This document shows positions 35,063-43,648 of a stretch of 64,000 bases of DNA, piece by piece. Source of the DNA: Phytohabitans aurantiacus (GTDB lineage: Bacteria > Actinomycetota > Actinomycetes > Mycobacteriales > Micromonosporaceae); assembly GCF_027923225.1 (NCBI RefSeq), contig NZ_BSDI01000071.1, positions 1-64,000 of the forward strand, in the 5' to 3' direction. The stretch's first letter is position 1, and each line of letters begins with the position of its first letter. The position numbers were made by a program, and so were the translations under genes. The notes under the pieces are model-generated. The model ran no database searches, was not told the origin of the DNA, and was given only the letters and a program-made list of their open reading frames with translations.

Positions 35063-36163
35063 TTACGGACTGGTGCAGGTCACGTTGGTCACCGCGGCGG
35101 CGGAGTTGCCGTTGGCGACGTATCCGAACGTGGTGGAGGCGTTCGCGGCGAGTGACCCGTTGTAGGGCGCGTTCCGCACGCTGACCGGGCCGCTGGTGCC
35201 GGTGTTCACGCCGTTCCACAGGTTGGTGATGCTCTGCCCGCTGGCCAGCGTCATGCGCACCGTCCAGCCGTTGAGCGTCGAGGTGCCGCTGTTGCGCACG
35301 CTCACCTCGGCCTGGAACCCGCCGCCCCAACTGTTGACCACCCGGTACGTCGGGGTGCACCCGGCCGGGCCCGGCGGCGGCGTGGTGACCGGTGGCGTGG
35401 TGACTGGCGGAGTGGTCACCGGCGGCGTGCTCACGGGCGGTGTCGTGGGCGGCGTGGTCGTGGTGGGATCGGTGATGCTGCGCGGTACCTGCCGCAGCGC
35501 GTTGAACCAGACCGTCGCCATCTTGCCGTACCCGCCGGCGTTCGGGTGCACGCCGTCTGCCAGGTCACCCGCGGCCAGCGCGGGGTACATGTCGACGAAG
35601 TGCACCCGCTTGCCGGCGCTGACCTTGCTCTGCACGATGCCGGGAATCGCCGCGTTGTAGGTGCGCACCTGGGTGTCCGCACCGTTCAAGCGGATGATCG
35701 ACGCGACGAAGACCTCAGCGTCCGGCGCGGTGTTGGTGATCTTGTCTATCAATGTGGACAGTCGCTGCGGTGCGCCCGCCGAGGCGCTGAACATGTCGTT
35801 GGTGCCGATGTGCAGCAGCACGGTGCGTGGTGTGGTGGCACGGAGCCAGTTGACGACGTTGGCGTCGATCTGTGCGATCGTCCATCCCGAGTGGCCCTGG
35901 TGGTCGTGGTCACCGAGGCTCGCCGGCCCGTTGAACTGCGAGCCGACAAAGTCGATCTTGTATCCACCGGACACGAACTTCTGCCACAGGTCGATCCGGT
36001 ACCCGCCGGGCACGTTGAACCCGTCGGTGATGGAATCGCCCAGCGGCATGACGCGTACGCCGCCGTTGGACTCGGCGCTCGCGGGGCCGACGGCCAGTAG
36101 TGCCGCCCCGGCGGCCAGAACCCCGACCGTCGCCGCGGTGAGCAGTGCGTTCATCCTGCGCAT
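35063..36163 (-). CDS. Secreted SGNH/GDSL esterase with CBM2
   Basis: A 366-residue exported esterase. ATG 36163 follows a perfect AAGGAGG. Residues 1-30 are a signal peptide (ALLTAATVGVLAAGAALLAVGPASA). The SGNH domain (about 35-230) has block I GDSITDG with Ser44 as nucleophile, IGTND (block III Asn) and DGVHPN with the Asp/His pair. This architecture is that of CE3-type acetyl-xylan esterases and related lipases. A Thr/Pro linker (PPVTTPPVTTPP, about 232-265) leads to a type 2 cellulose-binding module (about 268-366). It is second in an operon with the CE15 esterase, 10 bp downstream, and would remove acetyl groups from hemicellulose. Confidence 0.9.
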   Translation of the reverse strand: MRRMNALLTAATVGVLAAGAALLAVGPASAESNGGVRVMPLGDSITDGFNVPGGYRIDLWQKFVSGGYKIDFVGSQFNGPASLGDHDHQGHSGWTIAQIDANVVNWLRATTPRTVLLHIGTNDMFSASAGAPQRLSTLIDKITNTAPDAEVFVASIIRLNGADTQVRTYNAAIPGIVQSKVSAGKRVHFVDMYPALAAGDLADGVHPNAGGYGKMATVWFNALRQVPRSITDPTTTTPPTTPPVSTPPVTTPPVTTPPVTTPPPGPAGCTPTYRVVNSWGGGFQAEVSVRNSGTSTLNGWTVRMTLASGQSITNLWNGVNTGTSGPVSVRNAPYNGSLAANASTTFGYVANGNSAAAVTNVTCTSP

Positions 36164-36173
36164 GGAGACCTCC

Positions 36174-37748
36174 TTACGGACTGGTGCAGGTCGGGACTGG
36201 GCTGGACGGCCCGCCGCTGCCGATGAAACCGAACGTGGTCGAGCCGCCTGCGCCGAGTGAGCCGTTCCACGCGGCGTTGCGGACGGCGCCGCCGCTGAGT
36301 ACGCCGCTCCAGACCTGGGTGAAGGACGGAGCGGTGGTCCACCGCACGGTCCAGCCGTTGATGGGTGCGGAGCCGGCGGTCACGGTGACCTCACCCTGGT
36401 AGCCGCCCTGCCAGGAGTTCACCGTGCGGTACGTAGCGGTGCACGCACCAACCGGCGGCGGTGTCGACGGCGGTGGCGTAGAAGGCGGCGGAGTCGAGGG
36501 CGGGGGAGTCGAGGGCGGTGGGGTGGACGGCGGGGGCGTGGTGGGTCCGCCCCCGCTGGGGATCGTCCAGGGGATCGCCGCCGTGCTCGGCGCGTACGGC
36601 ACGTTGTTGAACGTGCGAGACACGTTCAGCCCGCGCAGGTACTTGTCAGCGAAGTCCATGATCGCGTTGTAGTCGGCCATGTCGATCTGGTGACCGCCCG
36701 GCCGGTACGCGATGCCGATCCGGTCCGGCACGCCCAGGTACTCGTACACCATCCGCGCCCCGCGATACGAATAGCTCGTGCCGATCGGGTTGGTGCGGAT
36801 GTCGCTGCCCTCGGTGCCGTTGGTGGTCAACAGCAACCGGGGCGCCACCAGCGCGCCCAGCTCGTGCTGGTCGATCGGCAGCCGGTTGGCCTGGCCGCGG
36901 AAGGTGGCGAACCGCGGCGTGAACCAGTACGCGGCGCCGAGGATGTCGTCGAGTGTCTCGTTGTTGCTGCCGGTGGAGGAGAAGAAGCGGTAGTTGCCCA
37001 TCCCCGCGGTACCGGCCGATCCTGGCACGGTCAACGCGATCCGGTCATCGAAGGCGCCCGCCACGACGGATGCCTTCCCGTACCGCGAGTAACCCGACAC
37101 GCCCACCTTGGCCGTGTCGATCTGCGGCACCGAGCGCAGCGCGTCCAGGGTCCGGTGCACGCCCCACGCCCACGCCATCAGCACACCGGCGTCGGAGCTG
37201 GGGTACAGCGTCCAGAACGCGCCGGTCTTGCTGGTGCTGTCGGCGGCGATGCTGTTGGGGTTGATGTGCACTTCGGCGTAGCCGCGCGAGGTGGTGCTCG
37301 CCGCGAGCGGGTTGAGCATGATGATGGCCGGGTGCGGGCCGTTGCCGGCGGGCAGGCTCAGGGTCGCGTTGAACGACGCGCTGCGCCCGTTCGCCTGCAC
37401 GGTGACGGTCAGCGTGTTTCCGTTGCGGGTGCCGGTGACGCTGGTCGGCGCGGGCGGCAGGTGCCCGTACTCGTAGTACTGCAACAGTTCGCGCAACTGG
37501 TCGCGGCGGCACGACCAGTCGGCCGAACTGGTCATGCGGGTGCCGTCCCAGTACTTGAACGGGTCGGGAAGCTCGCTGATGGCGGGTAGCGCGTTCGCCG
37601 CTGGCAGTGAGGCGGGCAGCGGTGAACAGGCGGCGGCACCAGCCGTGCTCGGTCGCAGGGCGAGCAGCGCGCCGGCGCACACCAGTGCGGCTATGGCGAA
37701 CGCGCTCACCAGGCGACTCCGGCCGGGCCGGGTCAGGGGCGGTGACAC
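36174..37748 (-). CDS. Secreted CE15 glucuronoyl esterase with CBM2
   Basis: A 524-residue exported enzyme. GTG 37748 follows GGAGG. The signal peptide ends near residue 40 (STAGAAACSP). The catalytic domain (about 45-395) has GYSRYGK with Ser221 as nucleophile, the CE15 form of the alpha/beta-hydrolase elbow, and GGHQ with His353. CE15 enzymes cut the ester bond between lignin alcohols and glucuronic acid on xylan. A (PPPST)n linker (about 400-432) leads to a CBM2 (about 433-524). A LacI-type operator lies about 62 bp upstream of the start. Together with the SGNH esterase downstream it forms a lignocellulose-processing pair. Confidence 0.9.
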   Translation of the reverse strand: MSPPLTRPGRSRLVSAFAIAALVCAGALLALRPSTAGAAACSPLPASLPAANALPAISELPDPFKYWDGTRMTSSADWSCRRDQLRELLQYYEYGHLPPAPTSVTGTRNGNTLTVTVQANGRSASFNATLSLPAGNGPHPAIIMLNPLAASTTSRGYAEVHINPNSIAADSTSKTGAFWTLYPSSDAGVLMAWAWGVHRTLDALRSVPQIDTAKVGVSGYSRYGKASVVAGAFDDRIALTVPGSAGTAGMGNYRFFSSTGSNNETLDDILGAAYWFTPRFATFRGQANRLPIDQHELGALVAPRLLLTTNGTEGSDIRTNPIGTSYSYRGARMVYEYLGVPDRIGIAYRPGGHQIDMADYNAIMDFADKYLRGLNVSRTFNNVPYAPSTAAIPWTIPSGGGPTTPPPSTPPPSTPPPSTPPPSTPPPSTPPPVGACTATYRTVNSWQGGYQGEVTVTAGSAPINGWTVRWTTAPSFTQVWSGVLSGGAVRNAAWNGSLGAGGSTTFGFIGSGGPSSPVPTCTSP

Positions 37749-37809
37749 TCATGAACCTCCGTTTCAGAAACCGCCAATTCGTTTGCCCAGGACGAAGGCG
37801 GCGCCAAGT

Positions 37810-37823
37810 GGTGAACGTTAACA
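37810..37823 (-). promoter_or_regulatory. LacI-family operator upstream of the CE15 gene
   Basis: Read on the minus strand the site is TGTTAACGTTCACC, agreeing with the general LacI-type pattern TGTnAnCGnTnACA at all fixed positions but the last. It lies 62-75 bp upstream of the esterase operon start. No LacI gene is in the window. The rest of 37757-38013 shows no gene and is unusually AT-rich around 37850-37890. Confidence 0.5.
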
Positions 37824-38030
37824 TCGCGCCCGCGCGCTACGAGCAGCGAGTATCGATGCTTATGAGTATCAGACGATAGGTTATAGCCTCGACGGTCGTC
37901 AATGGATAGCTCCACGACGCGCGTGTTGTGCGCGTGTCGCTCGTCCTAAACGTTCCTCAAAACTCCCTTAGAAACCGATCTGCTCCGGATGTCAGTCCGT
38001 ACCTACTGCAGACTGAGAGGAGTGGATTGA

Positions 38031-39542
38031 ATGATCGCGCGACGTTTGACCACGCGCAAAACCGTCATAGCGGCGGCCGTCCTGGCCACCGTGGGTGCCG
38101 GAACGGCGATCACCCTCAGCGCCAACGCCGGCACCAACGCTGACGGTGACGCCCCCGCGGCCAGTACGCCACGCGTATCGGAGGAGATGCGCGCCGCACT
38201 GCGGCGCGACCTGAACCTGACCGACGCGCAGCTCGACGCCCGCCTGAGCCGCGAGGCGTGGGCGGCGCGGACCGCTCGGGCACTGCGCGGGACACTCGGC
38301 GACGAGTACGCCGGCGCCTGGCTCACCGGCCAGCAGCTCAACGTGGCGGTCACCGATCGCTCCCTCACCGACGAGATACGCGCGGCCGGTGCGCAGGCGG
38401 CCGTGGTGGACCGCAGCGCCCGCGAGCTCAGCACGGTCAAGCGGACCCTGGACCGCCGATCCGGCACCGCCTCGGCGAGCGTCACCGGCTGGTACATCGA
38501 CCCCGCGACCAACACGGTCGTGGTCCGCGCCGCTTCCGGGCGCACGTCCGCCGCCCGCACCTTCGTCCGCAAGGCGGGCGTCGACGCCAGCGACGTGCGC
38601 GTGGTCGCCGACGGGACCGCGGCGCGCCTGCTGAACCGCCCCAAGCCGGACCCCACCGAGGATCCGGAGGAAACAGCGCCGCCGGAGGACCCAGACGAGA
38701 CGGCGCCGCCGGAGGAGACAGCACCGCCGGAGGAGACCGGAGCCCCGGAGGAGCCAGCCGACCCGAACGCGCAGGCCGTGCGCGGCGGCGCGTCGTACGT
38801 CATCGAGGGCCAGGCGGTCTGCTCCGTCGGGTTCGCGGTACAGGGCGGCTTCGTCAGCGCCGGCCACTGCGGCAACGAGGGCGACGCCACTGCGGTACAG
38901 GATGGCCAGCAACTGGTCGCGCTGGGTGACTTCCAGGCATCATCCTTCCCGGGCAACGACTTCTCCTTCGTCGCCACCGGCGACGGCTTCGCGCCGGTCG
39001 GCGAGGTCAACAGCTTCGGCGGCGAAAACGCCGGCGCGGCCAACCTCGGCGCGCCCCTGCCGGTCGCCGGCTCGGAAGAGGCGGTCGTGGGCACCGCGGT
39101 CTGCAAGTTCGGCCAGACCACCGGCGCGAGCTGCGGCGAGGTCCAGGCGCTCAACGTCACCGTCAACTTCGCGGACCCCATCGACGGCGAGGGCACGGTC
39201 GCGGTCGGCGGCCTGATCGGCACCGACGTGTGCGCCGAGCCCGGCGACTCCGGCGGCTCCCTGCTCGCCGGCGACCAGGCCCAGGGCGTCGTCTCGGGCG
39301 GTTCCGGAAACTGCCAGCAGGGCGGCGAGACGTTCTTCCAGCCGGTGAACGAGATCCTCCAGACCCTGAACCTCACCCTGCTCACCGCGGCCGGCGCCGG
39401 CGCTGGCGCCGAAGACCCGGGCGCGGGTGCGGGCGCGGGCGCTGACGAGGAAGCGGGCGCCGACGAGGAAGCCGGCGCCGACGGCGAGGCCGGCGACGGC
39501 GAGGCCGGCCAGGAGCAGGCGGGTCAGAAGGCCCACCGCTAA
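38031..39542 (+). CDS. Streptogrisin/alpha-lytic-type secreted serine protease
   Basis: A 503-residue S1-family (chymotrypsin-fold) protease made as a preproenzyme. ATG 38031 follows GAGAGGAG. Residues 1-33 are the signal peptide; about 45-205 is the folding pro-region (SEEMRAALRRDLNLTDAQLDARL.., RKAGVDASDVRVVAD). A Pro/Glu-rich linker of about 45 residues (EETAPPE repeats) precedes the protease domain. The triad is His279 (SAGHC), Asp310 (GNDFS) and Ser407 (GDSGGS). After about residue 445 an Ala/Gly/Glu tail (ADEEAG repeats) follows instead of a binding module. The acidic linker and tail are uncommon for the family. Terminator at 39559. Confidence 0.92.
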   Translation: MIARRLTTRKTVIAAAVLATVGAGTAITLSANAGTNADGDAPAASTPRVSEEMRAALRRDLNLTDAQLDARLSREAWAARTARALRGTLGDEYAGAWLTGQQLNVAVTDRSLTDEIRAAGAQAAVVDRSARELSTVKRTLDRRSGTASASVTGWYIDPATNTVVVRAASGRTSAARTFVRKAGVDASDVRVVADGTAARLLNRPKPDPTEDPEETAPPEDPDETAPPEETAPPEETGAPEEPADPNAQAVRGGASYVIEGQAVCSVGFAVQGGFVSAGHCGNEGDATAVQDGQQLVALGDFQASSFPGNDFSFVATGDGFAPVGEVNSFGGENAGAANLGAPLPVAGSEEAVVGTAVCKFGQTTGASCGEVQALNVTVNFADPIDGEGTVAVGGLIGTDVCAEPGDSGGSLLAGDQAQGVVSGGSGNCQQGGETFFQPVNEILQTLNLTLLTAAGAGAGAEDPGAGAGAGADEEAGADEEAGADGEAGDGEAGQEQAGQKAHR

Positions 39543-39558
39543 ACCGAGTACGGCGCTT

Positions 39559-39587
39559 CGGCCCCCGGGTGTCGCCCGGGGGCCGAC
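39559..39587 (+). terminator. Hairpin terminator of the protease gene
   Basis: TCGGCCCCCGGG (39559-39570) and CCCGGGGGCCGA (39576-39587) form a perfect 12 bp stem with loop TGTCG, 17 bp after the stop. No T-run, as is usual in high-GC actinomycetes. Confidence 0.85.
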
Positions 39588-39632
39588 GCCTGCGTCCGTC
39601 CACATAGGCCAGACCCCAACACCCATGGATTC

Positions 39633-39789
39633 GAGCTACCGCGACGTTCGCGGTGCTCCATGCCGTTGCTCCCGCGGCCTCACCGTCCGCGCTTCACGAT
39701 CAACCCCGGTCGGGGGTTGGGCCGTGGGACGACGGCGGGTGAGGCCGCGGGAGCAACGGCCTCGCCCGCGACGGACATCGCGGCAGCTC
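39633..39789. repeat. Family A long inverted repeat, full copy (A7)
   Basis: GAGCTACCGCGACG at the left, CATCGCGGCAGCTC at the right; inner arms GTTGCTCCCGCGGCCTCACC and GGTGAGGCCGCGGGAGCAAC. The loop region differs from other copies, so paired arms are conserved while the centre drifts. Confidence 0.85.
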
Positions 39790-39870
39790 ATCTCCTCGCT
39801 CTGCCTCCTCGGCATCCGGCCGGCGCGCCCCTCAACCTCCGTCCGGCACCGCCGACGTCCCCTCGCGCAT

Positions 39871-39955
39871 CGCCGATCAAGGGCATTCGCGTCGATCAAG
39901 GGCGAATGCACGCGGTTCGATCTCATTTCCGCGTGCATTCGCCCTTGATCGGCGC
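39871..39955. repeat. Family B hairpin repeat (B3)
   Basis: CGATCAAGGGCGAATGCACG (from 39893) pairs perfectly with its complement ending at 39951, loop GTTCGATCTCATTTC. A second, shorter half-site CGATCAAGGGCATTCG lies just upstream at 39874. The stretch from 39790 to 40119 holds no other feature. Confidence 0.85.
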
Positions 39956-40119
39956 AAGCGGCGTGGCGACACGCCGTGCTGCGCTGGCTGGGCGGGCCGC
40001 GGGGGCCGTGGGGAGCGCGGGTGGCGCGGCCTGAGGGTCTGATCGGCGACAGTCTCGGGCTCAGCGGGGCTCTCGGCGCGCACTATCGGGCAACACGGGA
40101 TCTGGACGGGAGTTCGAGG

Positions 40120-40698
40120 ATGGACATTGGCGTTCCTGCCGGCCTCGTGGGTGGGCTGTTCTGCCTGCTCGCGGTGGTTGTCGTCGGGTGGGCGTTGGTC
40201 ACGTACAACCGGCTGGTGCGCCAGCGCAACCAGGTGCAGGCGTCCTGGGCTCAGATCGATGTGCAGCTCAAGCGGCGCTACGATCTCATACCCAACCTGG
40301 TGGAGACGGTGAAGGGGTACGCGGCGCACGAGCGGGGCACGCTCGATGCCGTGGTCACGGCCCGGAACGGCGCGATCAACTCCGCGCAGGCCCGCGTGGG
40401 CGAGCGCGCCGCCGCCGAAGACATGCTGAGCCAGGCGTTGGGCCGGCTGTTCGCGCTCGCTGAGGCGTATCCGGACCTCAAGGCAAACCAGAACTTCGCC
40501 GCCCTGCAGGCCGAGCTGGCCAACACCGAAGACAAGATCGCCTACGCCCGGCAGTTCTACAACAGTGCTGTGCAGACGCTCAACACGAGCGTGCAGACGC
40601 TGCCCACGAACGTCATCGCGGGCATCGGTGGGTTCCGGACGACGGAGTACTTCGAGGCGGCCGGGGGCGAGCGCGGCCCGGTCCAGGTTCGCTTCTAG
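40120..40698 (+). CDS. lemA: LemA family membrane protein
   Basis: A 192-residue protein with one N-terminal membrane anchor (residues about 7-28, LVGGLFCLLAVVVVGWALVTYN) and the long helical bundle typical of LemA (YNRLVRQRNQVQASWAQIDVQLKRRYDLIPNLVETVKGYAAHE, then NxxFAALQAELANTEDKIAYARQFYN). ATG 40120 is preceded by a GGAG-like site; the frame is open to 39976 but upstream codons come from intergenic DNA. The role of LemA is unsettled (membrane stress or protein-quality functions have been proposed). It is followed after 12 bp by a DUF2207 protein, its usual partner. Confidence 0.93.
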   Translation: MDIGVPAGLVGGLFCLLAVVVVGWALVTYNRLVRQRNQVQASWAQIDVQLKRRYDLIPNLVETVKGYAAHERGTLDAVVTARNGAINSAQARVGERAAAEDMLSQALGRLFALAEAYPDLKANQNFAALQAELANTEDKIAYARQFYNSAVQTLNTSVQTLPTNVIAGIGGFRTTEYFEAAGGERGPVQVRF

Positions 40699-40710
40699 CG
40701 GGGGCTGGCG

Positions 40711-42576
40711 ATGGACTCGCGCGCGGTACTCGACCTCGCGGTGGCGGGGGCGGCCCTCAGCGGCTGGTTCGGTGCGTACGGGGTCGCGCGGCTGCTCACC
40801 CGGCCCGCGAGCCCGGCGCCGGACCCGGCGACCCAGGACCTCGGCGACGAGTCGCCGGCCGTGGTCAGCCTGCTGGTAAACCGGTGGAGCCTGACCGAAG
40901 ACGCGGCCGAGTCGACGCTGCTCGACCTGGCGGCCCGCCGCTTCGTGGAGCTGCGCCAGCCCGGCAACGACCCGATGCAGACCACCCTGCACCTGCCGGC
41001 GAGACCGCCGGACACCGCGGGGCTGCGGCCGTACGAGCGGCGGGTCCTGGACCGGGTACGCGGCCTCGCCGTCGACGGCGTCGTCCCGTTGACCGCCTTG
41101 ACGTTCAGGGACGAGGGGCAGGCCAAGGGGTGGAACAAGCGCCTGCACGCCGAGGTCGTCGCCGAGGCGCGCGCGGCCGGGCTGTCCCAGCGCCGCTTCG
41201 GCCCGGTGCTGACCGGCGCGCTGACCGCCGCCGCGGTGCTCGTGGCGCTCGTGGTCGCCGGCGCGGCGTTCCACTATGGAACGTGGAGCGGCGACGATGA
41301 CGACAACCCCGGCGTCGCCGCCGGGATCCTGACGTTCTTCTTGCTGGGCGCCGTGATCGGCGTGACCCGGGGCGAGCGCGACACCCCGCTGGGCCGCCAG
41401 GTCGCGGCGCGCTGGCTGGGCGTACGCGACTGGTTGCGCGGGCACGAGGAGTTCGCCGACCTGCCGCCGGCGTCCGTGACCGTGTGGGATCGGTACCTGG
41501 GCTACGGCGCGGCCACCGGCGCCACCCACCTCGCCAGCGCGATCCTCGACCTCGGCATGGGCAACCGCAAACTTGTCTGGTCGTCGTTCGGCGGCACCTG
41601 GCACCGGGTACGCGTGCGCTATCCGCGCCTGTTCTGGCGGTACGGCCACAGCGCACCGAAGCTGTCGCTGCGCGCGGTGGTGGCCGGCGCCGCCGGCGTT
41701 CTCCTGCTGTTCGGGTTCACCGGCGACGGGCTCGACTTCCTCGAAACCCAGACCGGCGTCGCGCCGACGCTGGACCGGGTCGCCGTCGGCGTCGGCGCCG
41801 TCGGCCTGCTGCTGATGCTGTACGGCGCCTATACGCTCGCCCGCGCGCTGGTCGACCTCGCCACGGTCCGCACGATCACCGGTGAGGTGCTGTGGGCGGA
41901 GGTCTGGCGGTCGACCGCGCACCACGAGAACCGTCCGTCCCGGCCTTGGCTGCACTACCTGGCCGTGGACGACGGCACCGACGACCGCACCACGGCGTGG
42001 GCGCTGCCCAGCGAGCGGGCCGGCCGCTGCCACGACGGCGACACCGTCACGATCCGGGTACGGCCGTGGAGCCGCCTCGTCGTCGGGCTGGACGTCGTCG
42101 GCCATGGCCGGTCGCGGGCCCTCGCCTTCGCCGAGCCGATGACCACTGTGGACATCGACTCCCCGGTCGAGGCGGGGCCGGCTCGGCTCGCTCCCGAAGA
42201 CGTGTTCACTGTGGACCAGATCGCGCAGGCGCTGGGGATGCCCGTGCGGCCCGGGGATCCGGTGCCGGCGCTCGGGCCGGTCGGCAGCGCGCAGTACGTG
42301 TCGGCTGACCGGGGCAAGGCCGTGCTGCTGGTGCAGAGCGCGGACGGTACGGCGGGCCGGTGGGCCTGGCGGGGCAACTCGCGCGGCGAGGCGCTCGCGG
42401 GCATCGGGGAAGGCGCCTACGTCAACGGCGATCGGGCCGCGCTGCGCGCCGGCGAGACCACCGTGGTGCTGACCCTGCTCGGCCCCGCCCGCGGCCGCCG
42501 CACATACCTGCCGTGGCTCCTGCAGCAGGCCGCCGCGCGGATGGCCACCCGGCCGGCTCCACCGTCCACTCGATAG
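40711..42576 (+). CDS. DUF2207-type membrane protein
   Basis: A 621-residue integral membrane protein. After an N-terminal segment (AVLDLAVAGAALSGWFGAYGVARLL) comes a cytoplasmic domain of about 120 residues (DLGDESPAVVSLLVNRWSLTEDAAESTLLDLAARRFVELRQPG.., LTFRDEGQAKGWNKRLHAEVVAEA), characteristic of DUF2207 proteins. Further membrane segments lie near residues 168-186, 198-215, 325-345 and 350-380. A long C-terminal soluble region (DDRTTAWALPSERAGRCHDGDTVTIRVRPWSRLVVGLDVVG) follows. LemA/DUF2207 gene pairs are common in bacteria, with unknown function. A decayed paralogue lies directly downstream. Confidence 0.85.
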   Translation: MDSRAVLDLAVAGAALSGWFGAYGVARLLTRPASPAPDPATQDLGDESPAVVSLLVNRWSLTEDAAESTLLDLAARRFVELRQPGNDPMQTTLHLPARPPDTAGLRPYERRVLDRVRGLAVDGVVPLTALTFRDEGQAKGWNKRLHAEVVAEARAAGLSQRRFGPVLTGALTAAAVLVALVVAGAAFHYGTWSGDDDDNPGVAAGILTFFLLGAVIGVTRGERDTPLGRQVAARWLGVRDWLRGHEEFADLPPASVTVWDRYLGYGAATGATHLASAILDLGMGNRKLVWSSFGGTWHRVRVRYPRLFWRYGHSAPKLSLRAVVAGAAGVLLLFGFTGDGLDFLETQTGVAPTLDRVAVGVGAVGLLLMLYGAYTLARALVDLATVRTITGEVLWAEVWRSTAHHENRPSRPWLHYLAVDDGTDDRTTAWALPSERAGRCHDGDTVTIRVRPWSRLVVGLDVVGHGRSRALAFAEPMTTVDIDSPVEAGPARLAPEDVFTVDQIAQALGMPVRPGDPVPALGPVGSAQYVSADRGKAVLLVQSADGTAGRWAWRGNSRGEALAGIGEGAYVNGDRAALRAGETTVVLTLLGPARGRRTYLPWLLQQAAARMATRPAPPSTR

Positions 42577-42652
42577 TGGCATGTGACCGGTACCCGATAG
42601 CGCCATCGACGTGCCTGCCTGACGATGTGCGTCATGCCAGGTGGTGGTCTAG

Positions 42653-43648
42653 ATGTTGGACACGACAATTGACATCGGCATCGCGGGTGCGGCGTTCTTC
42701 CTGGCCTATCTGGCCGTACGGGTGCGGACCCGGCCGGCCTGTCCCGCCGGCGGCGTCGAGCCCGGATCTGGGAGCCGAGCCCCCAGCGGTGGTCAGCCTG
42801 CTGGCCAGCGGATGGTCGCCGCCCGAGGAAGCGGCGCCCGCGACCGTCCTGGACCTGGCCGCCCGCGGTCACCTGTAGTTGCGCCAACCGGGTAACGATC
42901 CGCGGCAGACGACCGTGCACCCGCTGGACCGGCCCGCCGGCGCCCTGCTGCCGTTCGAACGCCGGGTCCTCGACCGGGTCCGCACGCTGGCCCGGCACGG
43001 AGTCGTACCGGTGAGCGCGCTGACCTTCCGGGACGCGGGCGAGGCCGCGCGGTGGAACGATCGGCTACACGCCGAGGTCGTCGCCGAGGCCCGCCGGCTC
43101 GGCCTGTCGCGTGCCCGGTTCAGCAGGGCGGCCGTCACCGGGCTGTCGGCCGGCGCGCTCGGCGTCGGTGCCGCGGTGTTCTGGGCCGTCCTGCGCTTCT
43201 GCCTCACGCACACCCAGCCGCCCAGCCTCGTCGCCGGACTGGTCCTCGGTGGACTCGCGGCGCTGCTGGTGCTCGGCCCGCTGGGCCGCCTCAGCGCCGG
43301 CGACCTGGGCGAGCGCGACACGGACGCCGGCCGCGAGGTCGCGGCGCGGTGGCTGGGTGTACGCCGGTGGCTGCGGGCACATGAGACGTTCTCCGGCCTG
43401 CCGCCCGCCGCTGTCGCGGTGTGGGACCGGTACCTGGCCTACGGTGCGGCTCTGGGCGCGGCTCGGCTCCGCGTACCACGGCTTGGGCACTGCCGGCCGG
43501 TCTGGCGTGCGAGATCGGAGAAACCGTGACCATCAAGGTCCGCCGGTGGAGCCGGCGCGTCATCGATCTCCGGGTCCGGTACGACAATGTCCAAGGTGGA
43601 GCGTCCACCGTGGATCGCGAAACGCCGCTCGAAGGACTCCCACGATGA
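42653..43648 (+). pseudogene. Decayed tandem copy of the DUF2207 gene
   Basis: The region mirrors the preceding gene block by block: LDTTIDIGIAGAAFFLAYLAV, then in a second frame EPPAVVSLLASGWSPPEEAAPATVLDLAARGHL, an in-frame TAG at 42877-42879, then LRQPGNDPRQTTVHPLDR..ERDTDAGREVAARWLGVRRWL..VWDRYLAYGAALGAA. A deletion of several hundred bases then joins this, in another frame, to PRTTAWALPAGLACEIGETVTIKVRRWSRRVIDLRVRYDNVQ. One early frameshift, one nonsense codon and one large deletion make a functional product impossible. Confidence 0.85.

Noticed and set aside
39893..39951. tRNA-like T-arm (GGTTCGATC) in family B loops
   Set aside because: No acceptor, anticodon or D arm surrounds it; the string is just the hairpin loop and appears reversed in other copies.
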